A DNA stretch of 64,000 nt from Hygrocybe punicea. Its lineage: Eukaryota; Basidiomycota; Agaricomycetes; Agaricales; Hygrophoraceae. This document shows positions 12,401-23,987 of this stretch, piece after piece. The notes below the pieces were generated by a model, which did not search any database, was not told the origin of the DNA, and saw only the letters and a program-made list of their open reading frames with translations. Location of the stretch: NCBI GenBank assembly GCA_963556145.1, contig OY744473.1:1860001-1924000 (forward strand). The letters are read 5' to 3'. How positions within the stretch are numbered: the first letter of the stretch is position 1; the number at the start of each line of letters is the position of its first letter. The position numbers were made by a program, and so were the translations under genes.

Positions 12401-12721
12401 TGGAGACGCCCGCCAGCCCCAGCAGGTGTCACTACTCCGATCCCCGCTGCTGCGGCAATGTCACTCTCACCTCCGTCCCGTGCCGAGAGCCCAAGTCCTG
12501 CTACGGCTCCCATCAAGTTTAAACCAGCAACCGGTACGTCATCGTGGAGAGCGAGGGAGGAGGCGAGACTGGCTGGCGCTGCCCCACCCCGACCCGCCTC
12601 ACCAACTGTTTCGAGTGCTGTAAAGGAAGACCCGAAAAAGGACGATGAAGGTTTCCAGACTGTAGCCGGAAGAGGGGGTGCGTGGCGTCGTGGCAGGGGT
12701 CGGGGTGGCCGAGCCGTCTGA
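9438..12721 (+). CDS. tif32: Translation initiation factor eIF3 subunit a (TIF32/eIF3a)
   Basis: Scaffold subunit of eIF3 that binds the 40S ribosome and supports mRNA recruitment and scanning. Exons 9438-9965, 10036-10608, 10665-11546, 11604-12099 and 12150-12721 give an unbroken frame of about 1016 aa, close to the fungal norm. The N-terminus ([36 protein letters not shown]) is diagnostic. A PCI region follows near residues 310-500 ([51 protein letters not shown]). The long C-terminal half is a charged helix rich in Glu, Arg and Lys ([36 protein letters not shown]). The tail is Pro/Ala/Ser-rich and ends in an RGG-like GRGRGGRAV, as in other fungal eIF3a. Confidence 0.95.
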
Positions 12722-12814
12722 GCTACGATTTTTTTTGCTCCTTGCGGACTATTTAGCAAGCATTCACAATTAATTATATCTAACCTCTTCACACCTCGAC
12801 CTCACGTGAAAGTT

Positions 12815-12866
12815 AGCTAATTAGCTTGCCTAAATATTACCCCGCAATATGGCAAGCTAATTAGCT
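12815..12866. repeat. Short perfect inverted repeat downstream of eIF3a
   Basis: A 16-nt arm (AGCTAATTAGCTTGCC, 12815-12830) recurs inverted at 12851-12866 across a 20-nt loop, and the arm itself contains the palindrome AGCTAATTAGCT. It lies about 100 bp past the eIF3a stop. It could be a small fold-back element or a 3'-end hairpin. Confidence 0.7.
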
Positions 12867-12919
12867 TGATAGTTAGTAAACTCGAACACTGCCGGTAAAT
12901 CCTCAGATATATACCTCCC

Positions 12920-14224
12920 GTTCTAATCAAATCCAAGAAGGCCGGTGTGGCCTCCGCTAAAATTGTCGAATTCGATGAGCTTCCAAACTGGAAGGATCTT
13001 ACGTCCAAAATCGCCTATAATTTTATCATTTCAGAAGGTCATGTTGGTGTTGCTTACATCGACAAGCATAGGGAGACGATTACTCTCAACAACGAGGAAG
13101 ACCTTCAGGTTTTCTATAGGTCTCTAGAACAACCTTCTGAACAAATCAAGTTTGTTGTGCAAGACTTAAAGGTTCCCGACCGTGAGTGCGCTCTCTGCGA
13201 TTCCCTTTAACGTCTTGTCTGTCTACGCTCACATTTCACGTTTGACGTCGATTCCCATTCTTTTATTCTATTGCTCTGCCCAATCAGCCTCGATTCCTGC
13301 AACGTGGTCCATGGATTCCAATCTTACTGATCTATTGAAGAGCGGTGAGCACTCCTGAGTGGTCGGAACCATATATTACTCAATCTTGTGGCTTAGGGGA
13401 CAATTTCAAGCTCTTTTGTTGCATTCTTGGGTCTGATCGTATCTTTTCGGTTGAGATCGCCCGAAGCAAGAGTGTGGACGACCTGAAGAAAGCGATCAAG
13501 AAGGAGATGGAGCCTGAACTTGCTCACATTGATGCTGATGCTCTCGACCTCTGGCAGGTGAGTGAATCCTTTCCACCATCAGTGCCGACCATCAACGATT
13601 ACAAGGTTTCCCTCCCAATCGACGCCACTCTTAAGGATAAATTGAAATTGAACAAACTTGTCTTGGGTGAAGCTCTGGAACCTTCTGATGAGCTGTCGGA
13701 AGTCTTTTTTGACAATACGCCTGCTCGCAAGCACCTTCACATTGTTGTGCGATCTCCGCCTGCTGGTGAGTTCGCTTGCACCTTTTACTCAACTATTTCT
13801 GACAATGTCATCTCCATCTACCACTGATCTTATATTGCTACCCCCCGGCTGCTCTGACTCTTTGCTAAATCTTAACACCTGTGCGCGCCCAAACTCACTT
13901 CCACGTACATCCACTGCATTGTTTCCCTTGCTTTCCCCGCCGTTTCTGACTCGTTTACTTTAACTGTGCCCTGCAACAGTCTCTGGTATCCTCCCTGCTC
14001 GCATTACATCTGAAAGGTTATATCTCATTGTTGCCCCTATTGATGGTGAAGAATTTCGACCGCCTCTCCACATCAATGTTGATTCGCGGAGCCTCGTTGT
14101 TGCCATGCACAGTCGCATTCGCGATGAATTTCGAGCAGCCACGCTTGTTGGTGAATTCTTTCGGTCTAGCTTGGACATCCTGCCATTGCCAGAGCAGGGC
14201 ATTCAGCAAGATATTACCAACTGA
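12920..14224 (+). CDS. PB1-like plus Crinkler (CRN)-type N-terminal domain protein, 5' end unclear
   Basis: Exons about 12920-13181, 13288-13344, 13397-13557, 13606-13765 and 13980-14224 join in one frame. The first exon resembles a PB1 fold (KIVEFDELPNWKDL, GHVGVAYIDKHRETITLNNE, DLQVFYRSL). Exons 3-4 match the CRN-type N-terminal module seen in fungi and oomycetes: FKLFCCILGSDRIFSVEIAR, SVDDLKKAIKKEM, DADALDLWQ, then KLNKL and LSEVFFD, HLHIVVRSPP. The last exon (ERLYLIVAPIDGEEFRPPLH) has no known domain and stops at 14224. CRN-like proteins in mushrooms are mostly of unknown role; no nuclease or kinase C-terminus is present. No start ATG was found upstream, so the 5' end may be lost. A minisatellite begins about 50 bp after the stop. 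Confidence 0.55.
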
Positions 14225-14274
14225 GATGGGATGCCTGAAAATGAGATCACCCAACTGACTTGGGGATAGCTGAA

Positions 14275-14840
14275 TCAGGCTGAGATATATCCTGGCCCAA
14301 CTGACATGGTCTAGGCTGAGGTTCTCAGGATATATCCTGGCCCAACTGACATGGTTCAGGCTGATTTTCTCAGGATATATCCTGGCCCAACTGACATGGT
14401 TCAGGCTGATGCTATCAGGATATATCCTGACCCAACTGACATGGTTCAGGCTGATGCTATCAGGATATATCCTGACCCAACTGACATGGTTCAGGCTGAT
14501 GCTATCAGGATATATCCTAACCCAACTGACATGGTCTAGGCTGATTTTCTCAGGATATATCCTGGCCCAACTGACATGGTCTAGGCTGAGGTTCTCAGGA
14601 TATATCCTGGTCCAACTGACATGGTTCAGGCTGATTTTCTCAGGATATATCCTGACCTAACTGGGATGGTCTAGGCTGATTTTCTCAGGATATATCCTGG
14701 CCCAACTGGGATGGTTCAGGCTGATGTTCCCAGGATATATCCTGGCCCAACTGACATGGTTCAGGCTGAATTTCTCAGGATATATCCTGGCTCAACTGAG
14801 ATGGTCTACGCTTATTGAGTCAGGATATATCCTGGGCCAA
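14275..14840. repeat. 45-bp minisatellite, about 12 copies
   Basis: The tandem unit contains AGGATATATCCTGGCCCAAC, TGACATGGTTCAGGCTGA and a variable TTTTCTC/GCTATC end. Spacing between successive AGGATATATCC blocks is 45 bp, a multiple of three, so one frame reads as a 15-residue repeat (MVQADAIRIYPDPTD). Each unit centres on the 14-bp palindrome CAGGATATATCCTG. The outermost copies are degenerate. Confidence 0.9.
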
Positions 14841-15844
14841 CCATTATGACTCAGACTGGTTGCACATTCAAACATGACTGTCAAGTTCAGACCAATACTA
14901 TCCATCCTGATTGTACTCCTGCTATAGATCATCCCCCACAATTGACTAAAATAGAATATGTGCGAGCAGATAGCTTCTTTTCAAAGCTAATCATATGAGC
15001 TTGGAGTTTCTTGAGAGGTTCTTTTTGTCAGCCAATGATGGTTAGTGCAGTGTTCATATGCACTTCAGGCTACCCCCAAGCCTGGGCAACTAGTTTCAAC
15101 TCACTCCTAGTACTGAACCATCTACATGTTGGTACAAGTACTGGGCAGCCCTGGGACAAAACCATCATCCCTGGGACCATACATTGGGACATTCCATTGT
15201 CCCTGGTCTGGTATATGGGATGGCCCATGGGATGACATTTGGTGTTGTGGCCCCATGGGACATCCCTACCAGAGGAGGTGTCTGGGGGAATTTGAGATGC
15301 CCCTTCCATAGGTATTTAATAGAAAACTCAGAATGATGATAGCATCTAGTTGTAAATTTCAAGGCCTTGTCATGGCCACTATAGGTACCATGGGTGCGAT
15401 AGCATAGTATAAGATTGTACATTTGAGAGTCACAGAGCTGATTCTCCTTCAGTTGTTTCCACATATAAAGACAGAAGGAGTAGGAGAGGAAAAGGGCTGG
15501 AGATTTTGGGTAATGAGATGGGAAAGAGGAGGGTGTGCTTCTAGTAAACCAATCCCTTGTGCATGTGGCAATCCGAAGCTTGTAGGGGAGTGAGTGAGCA
15601 GAGCATGCATAATAAACAAAGAGAAGTGGGGCTACATATGCAGAGGAGGCTGAGCTGAAAATTGAACAAGTGTATTATGAAGAGGATTTGATCAGGATAT
15701 CAGTGGTTATTACATTATTGGCTGTGCATACAATGGCTGACTGGGATGCAGATGCAGAGGAGAGATCTAATTTTCAATCTATGTTAAGGTTAGAGTGCTT
15801 CTTGAGGAAAGTGGACTTGGGCTTAAAGTAAGGGGACATCTCAC
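14841..15844. other. Non-coding stretch, no gene recognised
   Basis: Mixed-composition DNA without a convincing open frame. A GGGACATCCC-like motif appears several times around 15160-15270, foreshadowing the minisatellite that starts at about 15845. No RNA gene or transposon end was recognised. Confidence 0.5.
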
Positions 15845-16095
15845 AGAGGCTTGGTTGGGACATCCCTCTCAGCTTCTGGGATATCCTGTGAGCTTGTAGG
15901 ATGTCCCACAGCCTTCTCTTGGACATTGCTGTCAGCTTGTGGGACGTCCCACAGTCGGGATGGGATGTCCCACAGCCTTGTCTGGGACATCCCTCTCAGC
16001 CCCCAGCCAGCCTGTGGGACATCCCACAGCTTATCTGGGACATCCCTGTCAGCTTGTGGGACATCCCACAGCCTTTTCTGGGATGTCTCACCCTG
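15845..16095. repeat. TGGGACATCCC minisatellite
   Basis: An irregular tandem array of GGGACATCCCACAGCC and TGGGACATCCCTCTCAGC half-units, giving about six imperfect copies. The core GGGACATCCC/GGGATGTCCC is nearly self-complementary, so the two half-units read similarly on both strands. Confidence 0.8.
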
Positions 16096-16139
16096 CTCAG
16101 CATCTGCTAAGTAATCATACCACTAAATCATTATATCAT

Positions 16140-16979
16140 ATGTTATAACATAATTTTAAATAATTTACATTTAGTAACTTACTTAAAATAGACATTGCAA
16201 ATCACATAATTATTTTGCTTAATTATATACATATCTACATTATATTATCAGGGGATGAGGGTGGGAGGTGGTGGTGGTGGTGGTGGAGAGAAGAGGAGAG
16301 GGGGAAATGACCAGGGGGAATGGAGGGGGTGGGCAAGGGGAGAAGGGCAGGAGGTGGGCAAGGGGAGAAGGGCAGGAGGTGGATGGGAGGGGGTAGGAGA
16401 TAGGCAGGGGGAGAAGGGGCAGAGGAGAGGGAAACGGGGGGAAGGGGAGGGAAACGGGGGGGACCTAAAAAATTACATACCGGGGTTACCTACATGTCCA
16501 CGCCCCTCCGCGTCGCCCTCGTCGCCCCCGTCGTCATCGTCATTCCCGTCTGGCCCCGTTCCCATTCGTGTTGCCGTAGCCGTCCCGTTTGCCGTCCCTC
16601 GCCATTTCCGTCCTCGCCGTCCCCATTGTCGTCGTCCTCGTTGTCGCGGTCTCCGTTGTCGTCATCCCGTTCCCTCGTCCTGGCCGTCCTTGTTTCCATT
16701 GCCTGTTGTCCCCGTCCCCGTTCCCGTCCTCGCTGTCCTTGTCATCGTCCTCGTCGTCCCCATCCTCGTCGTCGTCATTGTCATTGTCGTCCCCGTTCCC
16801 GTGTGGTGGCCCACGGCCGTCGACCCCGTGCCGTTCGTGTTGTCGTTGCCGTCCCGTTTGCCGTCCCGTCCTCGCCGTTTCCGTCCTCGTCGTCCCTGTT
16901 GCCGTCATCCTCGTTGTCCCGGTCTCGTTGTCCTCGTCATCCCGTTCCCTCGTCGTTTCCGTCGCCCGTCGTCCGTTGC
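16140..16979 (-). repeat. Truncated copy of the Asp-rich gene repeat, running into an assembly gap
   Basis: From its 3' end this shows the same architecture as the copies at 17080-18875 and 18945-20523: an AT-rich tail with a CTTAAAATAGACA motif, a purine-rich GGGTGGGAGGTGG tract, then CCGTCGTCC-type low-complexity DNA that on the minus strand would encode Asp/Asn/Gly-rich protein. The upstream half is missing behind the run of N. Long frames through the tract are composition artefacts. Confidence 0.5.
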
Positions 16980-17079
16980 NNNNNNNNNNNNNNNNNNNNN
17001 NNNNNNNNNNNNNNNNNNNNNNNNNNNNNNNNNNNNNNNNNNNNNNNNNNNNNNNNNNNNNNNNNNNNNNNNNNNNNNN
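16980..17079. other. Assembly gap of exactly 100 N
   Basis: A run of 100 N inside low-complexity CCGTCGTC-type sequence. The round length points to a scaffold placeholder, so the true distance is unknown. Confidence 0.99.
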
Positions 17080-18875
17080 ATGGGCCCAGCCACATCCCAC
17101 TCTGCCTGCATGTATTTAATGTTGACAACATTGACAGAGCTCACAACAGCTCAAACCAATATTTATTCAGAACCTGCCATATATATAAAGTAATCAAAAT
17201 GTTTCAATCTGTACTTCACATAAATGTATGATGTAATATAATTTGAATGCAATTATTAACAGCACAGGGAATAGCAAAATTACACAATTATTATTTTGAC
17301 ACTGCACAATATCTTACTTTTACTATCAGCCATCAGCCATTACAGGAGCTACTTATCCCCAATGCCAATCTATGGCAAAACCAGAAATTACCCCACTTGG
17401 AATATTGTGCTTTTTCTATTTAATATTGCTCAATTCTCTATTGGAATCAATATATATAACCTTACTATTACTTAAAATAGACACATACATTTAATGATTA
17501 TTAAAATACATAATTAAATAGTAAAGGGCAGGAGGCAGGTGAGAGGAAGGTGGGTGTGGACTGGGAGGAAGGGTGTGGGTGTGGGAGGAAGGTGGGTGTG
17601 GGTGTGGGAGGAAGGTGGGTGTGGAGTGGGAGGAAGGTGGGAGTGGGAGTGGGAGGAAGGTGGGTGTGGAGTGGGAGGAAGGTGGGTGTGGAGTGGGAGG
17701 AAGGTGGGAGTGGGAGTGGAGGAAGGTGGGAGTGGGAGAAGGGAGTGGGAGTGGGAGAAGTGGGAAGGTGGGAAGGCAGGAGGCAAGGGCAGCAGGGAGA
17801 GGGAGAGGGAGAGGGAGAGGGAGAGGGAGAGGGAGGAGGAGAGGGAGGAGGAGAGGGAGGAGGAGTGGGCGGAGAGTGGGATGTACGTACCCGTTGCGTT
17901 CCCCTCGTCCTCGTCGTCTTCGTCTACATCTCCGTCGTCCCCGTCCCCGCCGTCCCCGTCCCCGTCGTCCCCGTCCCCATCATCCCCGTCTCCGCGTTCC
18001 GGTCCCTGTCGTTCCCGTTCCCGTCGTTCCCCTCGTCGTCGTCATCGTCCTCGTTGTCGTCGTCATCCCCCGTAGTCCTCGTCGTCCGCTGGATCGTCGT
18101 CGTCGTCTCCCTCGTCCTGTCGTCTCCGTCGTCCTGTTGTCCTCTCGCTGGCCGTCTCCGTCCCGTCGTCGTCCCCTGGCTGGCCGTCTCTGCCCTCGTC
18201 GTCTCTGTCCTCGTCGTTGCCGCTGTGGTTGTCTCGGACGTCTGTCTCGGTCGTTGGCGCATCCTCGTACCCGGCCTCGCGGCCTCGTTTCCGTGGCCGT
18301 TTTCATCGGCATCCGTTCTGTTTGCTGGGGTGGCCGTGGCGTTGTTTTCTGGGCTGGTGTTGGGTTCGCCTGTGTTTGTCGTGGGTGTAGCTGCAATCAT
18401 TATAAACATTAGCATACAACTCACAAAAAATTCAAAAAAGACATTACCTTGGGTGCTCTTCTGCACCCGTTTCCTGTTGTTGACGCGTTCCTGTTGTTGA
18501 CGCGTTGTTGAAAACGAGTCGTTTGAAGTCGCGTGAAAGCCAACCGGCAGTTGCCGATTTCCCAAACGGGTTCGAGTTGCCAAACATGGATGTGTGGCTG
18601 AAGCTTTTGAATCTTCTGGCATGCACAACAATGCATGCATACCCAAAGTCAGATCCTCAAAAGATGTAAATATAGTATACCTACCCTCATGTCAAATTTT
18701 GTATTTTATTCGGCCCTGCGTAAAGAGCTATTCACCATTTATTCCATTCCTCTGCCAGAATTGGACCCTTAATGATCTAACTTTGTCTTAAAAATCTGAA
18801 ATTAATCTAAGGAGTACTTGAAGAAGTACTCATTGTGGTACACATAAGTGCCTGATTGTTGGTGGACCAGGACCT
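17080..18875 (-). repeat. Copy A of an Asp-rich, low-complexity gene-like repeat (left arm of palindrome)
   Basis: Read on the minus strand: an upstream block (TTAAGGGTCCAATTCTGGCA near 18760), a GGCAACTCGAACCCG block near 18570, a first exon ending VQKSTQ with a donor near 18445, then a long low-complexity exon whose frames give Asp/Asn/Gly/Arg/Thr-rich peptides. A tract of GTGGGAGGAAGGTG units (17540-17760) and an AT-rich tail follow. The same parts in the same order recur at 18945-20523 and near 48340-49600. No domain is recognisable. It may be a lineage-specific gene family or a non-autonomous mobile repeat. Confidence 0.5.
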
Positions 18876-18944
18876 TTGTTGCAGCCAAGCAAATGCACAG
18901 AATTGTGCATTGTGGCTGACCCATCAACCGAGTCCAAACTTCAG

Positions 18945-20523
18945 CTTTACTCTGAACCTTTCATTTCTTGGCTACAACAGATTTCTGGGACCACCAAGTG
19001 CCAGGCACTGATCATCAATACAATAGATACTTTACATAGTAGTTTCACAATTATTTTCATATTTTTCAGAGCAATATTGGTAAAGTTGCACTTTAAGGGT
19101 CTGAAATTGGCAGGGAGGTATCAATGAATCATAAATATCTCTCTATGTAGGGCATAATAAAATACAAAATTTGGGGAGGATGTAGTTATAGGCTACTTCT
19201 ATCCCCTCATGGTCTTAAATGTGTTACAAAGTTGTTGTGCTCTATGCAATAACATTGAGAAAAGTCAGATCATGCTTACATATAAGGCAACTCGCACCCG
19301 TTTGGGCAATCGGCAACCTCCGGCGTGCGTTCAATCGTCGGCGATTCGTCGCGTACTCCACGATGCGTCCACGAAAACAGCAGCAGCAAAATCAAGTAGA
19401 AGGTAAGTAGATTTCTCAAATTTATTATCCATTACTATGCTAGCTAATATTGTTGTTTTTATGTAGAACTTTCTCATTGCCGTGCCGGGAATGGACCGCA
19501 ACACGCTTGCCCGCGCCACGTCACGTCAACGCCAAACTGAAGGGCCGAAACGGCGGATGGCAGGCAACGACGAGGACAGAGGCGATGAGGGCACAGACGG
19601 CCAGCCAGGGAAGACGACGGGGACGGAGACGGCCAGCGAAGAGACGACAGGACGACGGAGACGACGACGACGATCCAGCGGACGACGAGGACTACGGGGG
19701 ATGACGACGACAACGAGGACGATGACGACAACGAGAGGAACGACGAGAACGGGAACGACAGGGACCAGAACGGCGGGGACGGGGACGACGGGGACGAGGA
19801 CGGCGGAGACGTAGACGAAGACGACGAGGGCAACGGGAACGCAACAGGTATGTACATCCCACCCCTCCGCCCTCGTCTCCTCCCTCTTCCTCTGCCTCTC
19901 CCACTCCCACTCCCTGCTGCCCCTCCCTCCTCCCTTCCATCCTGCCCTTCACCCTCCCTTCTCCCACTCCCACTCCCACTCCGTTCGCCCACACCCACAC
20001 CCATACCCATACCCACACCCACACCCACACCCACTTCCAGTCCCAGTCCCAGTCCCAGTCCCAGTCCCACTCACACCTACCTTCCTCCCCCCCAACCCCT
20101 TTATTATTTAATTATGTATTTGGATAAAATAATAATTAATTTGATATGTCCATTCTAAGTAATAGTGAGTGTTTGTGTACTGATTCCAATTGAGATTTGA
20201 GTAATATTAAATAAAAAAGGCACAAAATTCCAAGTGGGGTAATTTCTGGTTGTTATATATATAAATTTTGTTTGGGAATAAGTAGCTCATGTGAGAGATA
20301 AAGCTAAGAGTGAGAGATTGTGCATTTTCAAAATAAGAATGTTGTAATTTTGGTATTACCTGTGCTTTGAATTATTGCATTTGAAATTATATTACATTTG
20401 AAGAAACTGAGACGTTTTCTTTACCGGATATTGCATTTTCTGAATAAATATTGGCTTGAGTTGTTGTGAGCTCTGGCAATGTTGTCAACATTAAATACAT
20501 GCAGGCAGAGTGGGATGTGGCTG
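18945..20523 (+). repeat. Copy B of the Asp-rich gene-like repeat (right arm of palindrome)
   Basis: Mirror image of 17080-18875. The upstream block is at 19070-19180, GGCAACTCGCACCCG at 19288, a first exon begins at ATG 19363 (MRPRKQQQQNQVEG) with a donor at about 19401, and the Asp/Arg/Thr-rich region lies at 19480-19850. A C-rich tract (CCCACACCCACACCC, 19860-20095) and a tail with TCCAAGTGGGGTAATTTCTG at 20229 follow. The ends mirror copy A almost base for base (GCATGTATTTAATG blocks at 17108 and, inverted, 20505). Confidence 0.55.
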
Positions 20524-22300
20524 AGCCCGTGTCAAAGCAAAAGCGGGATCCTGGTCAACCTAATCCTGCAGTGAGAGCTGGGCCAGGGTCAACCTTATTC
20601 TGCAGCAAGAGCAGGGCCATGTCAACCCAATGCTGGAGCAATGGCCAGACCCTCATGAATCCAAACCTGCAACATGGGTGGGTCTGGGGTCAATGCAATG
20701 CTACAGGACAGGCTGGACCCCAATCAACCTACCCTACAGTGAGTGCTGGATGTGGGTCAACAAAGTGCTGCAGCAAGAGCTGGACCCTGGTCAACACAAG
20801 CCCTGCAGCAAGTGCTGGACCCAGGTCAACCCAGTGCTGCAGCAATAGCTGGAGCCCGGTCAACCCAAGCCTGCAGGAAGAGTGGGACCTGGGTCAACCC
20901 AAGCCCCGCAGCAAGTGCTGGACCCCGGTCAACCTGGTGCTGCAGCAATATCTAGACCCTGGTCAACCCCAGCCCGGCAGCGAGTGCTGGATCTGGGTCA
21001 ACCCAGTGCTGCAGCAATATCTGGACCCCGGTCAACCCGGTGCAGCAGCAATAGCTGGACCCAGGTCAACCCTGTGCTGCAGCAAGTGCTGGACCCAGGT
21101 CAACCCAGTGCTGCAGCAAGTGCTGGACCCAGGTCAACCCAGTGCTGCAGCAAGTGCTGGACCCAGGTCAACCCAGTGCTGCAGCAATATCTGGACCCTG
21201 GTCAACCTGGTGCTGCAGCAATAGCTGGACCCAGGTCAACCCAAACCTGCAGGAAGAGCTGGACCTGGGTCAACCCCAGCCCTGCAGCGAGTGCTGGATC
21301 CAGGTCAACCCGGTGTTGCAGCAATATCTGGACCCCGGTCAACCCAGTGCTGCAGCAATACCTGGACCCAGGTCAACCCAAGCCTGCAGGAAGAGCCAGA
21401 CCTGGGTCAACCCAACCCCCGCAGCAAGTGCTGGACCCCAGTCAACCTGGTGCTGCAGCAATAGCTGGACCCTGGTCAACCCAGTGCTGCAGCAAGTGCT
21501 GGACCCTGGTCAACCCAGTGCTGCAGCAATAGCTGAACCCTGGTCAACCCAGTGCTGCAGCAAGTGCTGGACCAAGGTCAACCCAGTGCTGCAGCAAGTG
21601 CTGGACCAAGGTCAACCCAGTGCTGCAGCAATATCTAGACCCCAGTCAACCCCAGCTCTGCAGCGAGTGCTGGATCTGGGTCAACCCAGTGCTGCAGCAA
21701 TATCTGGACCCCGGTCAACCCGGTGCAGCAGCAATAGCTGGACCCAGGTCAACCCTGTGCTGCAGCAAGTGCTGGACCCAGGTCAACCCGGTCCTGCAGC
21801 AATAGCTGGACCCCGGTCAACCCAGTGCTGCAGCAATACCTGAACCCTGGTCAACCCAGTGCTGCAGCAATAGCTGGACCCTGGTCAACCCAAGCCTGCA
21901 GGGAGAGCTGGACCCAGGTCAACCCAAGCCCCAAAGCAAGTGCTGGAACCAGATCAACCCAGTGCTGCAGCAATAGCTGGACCCAGGTCAACCCAAGCCC
22001 TGCAGCAAGTGCTGGATCTGGGTCAACCTGGTGCCACAGCAATATCTGGACCCCGGTCAACCCAGTGCTGCAGCAATAGCTGAACCCTGGTAAACCCGGT
22101 GCTGCAGCAATACCTGGACCCCAGCCACCCCACCCTGCAGGAAGTGCTGGGCCTGGGTCAACCCAGTGCTGCAGCAACAGCTGGACCCAGGTCAACCCAA
22201 GCCTGCAGCAAGAGCTGGTCCACGGTCAACCCAGGTCAACCCACGTTGCTTGCACAGCTGGACCTGGGTCAACCCAACCTTCCCAGAATAGCTGTCCTGG
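20520..22300. repeat. 34-bp satellite array, about 50 copies
   Basis: Tandem units of the form CTGGACCCAGGTCAACCC + AGTGCTGCAGCAAGTG or AATAG, with the period 34 bp wherever counted. TGCTGCAGCA is a 10-bp palindrome in each unit. Because 34 is not a multiple of three, all plus-strand frames stay open and read the same 34-residue cycle (LDPGQPSAAAIAGPRSTQ...) in rotation, so the long open frames here are not evidence of a gene. The array fades beyond 22200 into longer, more diverged units. Confidence 0.92.
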
Positions 22301-22510
22301 GTTAACCTACCCCATGGCAGAGCTGACACTGGGTTGACCCACCCTGCCAACCTTGACCAGCAAGAGCTGTACCTGGGTCAACCTACCACCCCACATTTCC
22401 CCAGCAAGAGCTGTCTCTTGGGTTAACCTACCCCCCCAGCAAGCAACTGCGCTATGTGTACCTACCTTTTGCAACTATATCTGCGATTGGGTTAACCAAA
22501 ACGACTGGGT

Positions 22511-23987
22511 CTACTGAACCACCCAGGCTGAAAATGGTGTTTCTGATGATGTAAATGCGCTGGTATACTCGTCAAGAAGGGAATGTGTGAAGATAAGCAG
22601 GTTGTTGAAATTGAAGAGACCTAGGTTCCGTGGTTCTGGGCCAATGAACCGGCGGTATCTGTGAGGACAACTTGGACAGCGTTGGAGTTGAATCTTTACT
22701 GGATAGCCATGTGTCGTGGTATAAATAGTACATATGCGCTCTTCTGATGCCACAGAAGGGTTGTACAGCGCGGAACATAGGCAAGACGATGTCTCGTCCA
22801 ATCGCAGTATGGGAGGCGGATTTTGCAGGGGCGGTGGTCATGGATAGAGTGGGGGATCACCTGGAAGCAGGGCCCAGATTGGTACATGTGTACGCAAGTA
22901 AGATATTGCCTTGTTGTGAGTTGTGGCCACACGAATGCGAGGAACTTGCATGACATGTGAGCACGACAGTAGCACCAATAAATAATTGACTCACCCAAAA
23001 CTACAGGTCCTTCACGAACCGTTTCATCCCTCGCTGTTGGATCCGCCTGAACCAATTTCTGCAGTCCGTGACGTGCTTTCTGGATATGGCCACATATCAT
23101 GCCCCGGTCCTTCTGGCATGCCCATTTCCCTGAGCCCGTATCATCTCCACTGTATGAAACCACTGCACGACTTTTCACCGAGGTCTGACCTGCAAAAATG
23201 ACGGAAAAATGATTGAGATATATGTTGTCACTCGCAGCTTTGTGCGAGAAAAGAATGACTTCGTCTGTATCACCTGGAACAATTTAATGAGTTAACTTAT
23301 GCAATCGGTGAGAATATTTACTGTTAAGTTGAAGATTGTCATCGGGGAAATGTTCCTCATTGTGATCTTGAGCAAATCGCAGGTGCAGGCAGGGACCAGC
23401 GGTGCTGGAGGGGCAAAAACACACAACCACCCATTCCTCACCGATTCGTTTACATTGCAGATGGTACCAATAAGACTACAGAATGATCAGTAGAGTATCC
23501 AACATCAAATGGAAGAATATACCGTCGTTTCATTGGCCTTCCGATCCCAACCTTGTGTAACATATGTAGTTGGGGAGATCTGATAAAATGGGATATAATC
23601 GGCCAGAACCAAAGCAACATATTGCTCATATACATCATCTTCTGCCAGCGTAGTTGATTGGATCGGGAGTGGTGAAGGAGATCTTGAGGACGTATAATTT
23701 GGTCCGGAGAGGTCCAAGCTGATCTCTGAAGCCGGGTCCGAAGCCTCGCACTGGGAATCTTGATCCTCGTAAGCCCTCATATGGAAACCCTTTCGACGGG
23801 CAGGGTTTCGCGTGTATTTTTTCCTGGGGCATTTTGCAGGAGTCAGACTCAGGGTGTTTGTATTTGAGTTGAGACAGAGGGAGTGATGAAATGAAGGGGA
23901 AGGATCAATAGTTGCAGGGAAAACAGGTGAAGCAGGTGGAGAATCTAGGAAGATCTGCTGGAGGGGGGATCCTGGGTCATCCGCCAT
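22511..23987 (-). CDS. KDZ-transposon-associated CxC-type protein (probably degraded)
   Basis: The minus strand from MADDPGSPLQQ (23987) has a Ser/Pro-rich N-terminus with PAKCPRKKYTRNPARRKGF. Farther on are WACQKDRGMICGHIQKARHG and LVQADPTARDETV, then CPSCPHRYRRFIGPEPRNLG followed by LFNFNNLLIFTHSLLDEYTS and SETPFSAW. This Cys pair followed by RxxGPxxxxxGLFN and LLDEYTSAFTSSETPF is what I associate with the cysteine-cluster (CxC) proteins found with Kyakuja-Dileera-Zisupton transposons in mushrooms. The transposase core is not in the window. Pieces lie in different frames, consistent with introns or decay. Role unknown; the neighbour at 24159 is divergent. Confidence 0.55.

Noticed and set aside
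14275..16095. CRISPR-like array
   Set aside because: The units are contiguous tandem repeats without unique spacers, in a fungal genome; they are minisatellites.
16255..17193. Long open frames running through the CCGTCGTC tract and the run of N
   Set aside because: They are products of low-complexity composition and of translating the gap as unknown residues; no domain or codon structure supports a protein.
20466..22305. Repeat protein genes of 200-250 residues
   Set aside because: All plus-strand frames of the 34-bp satellite are open and give the same rotating peptide, so the open frames follow from the repeat and not from selection for coding.
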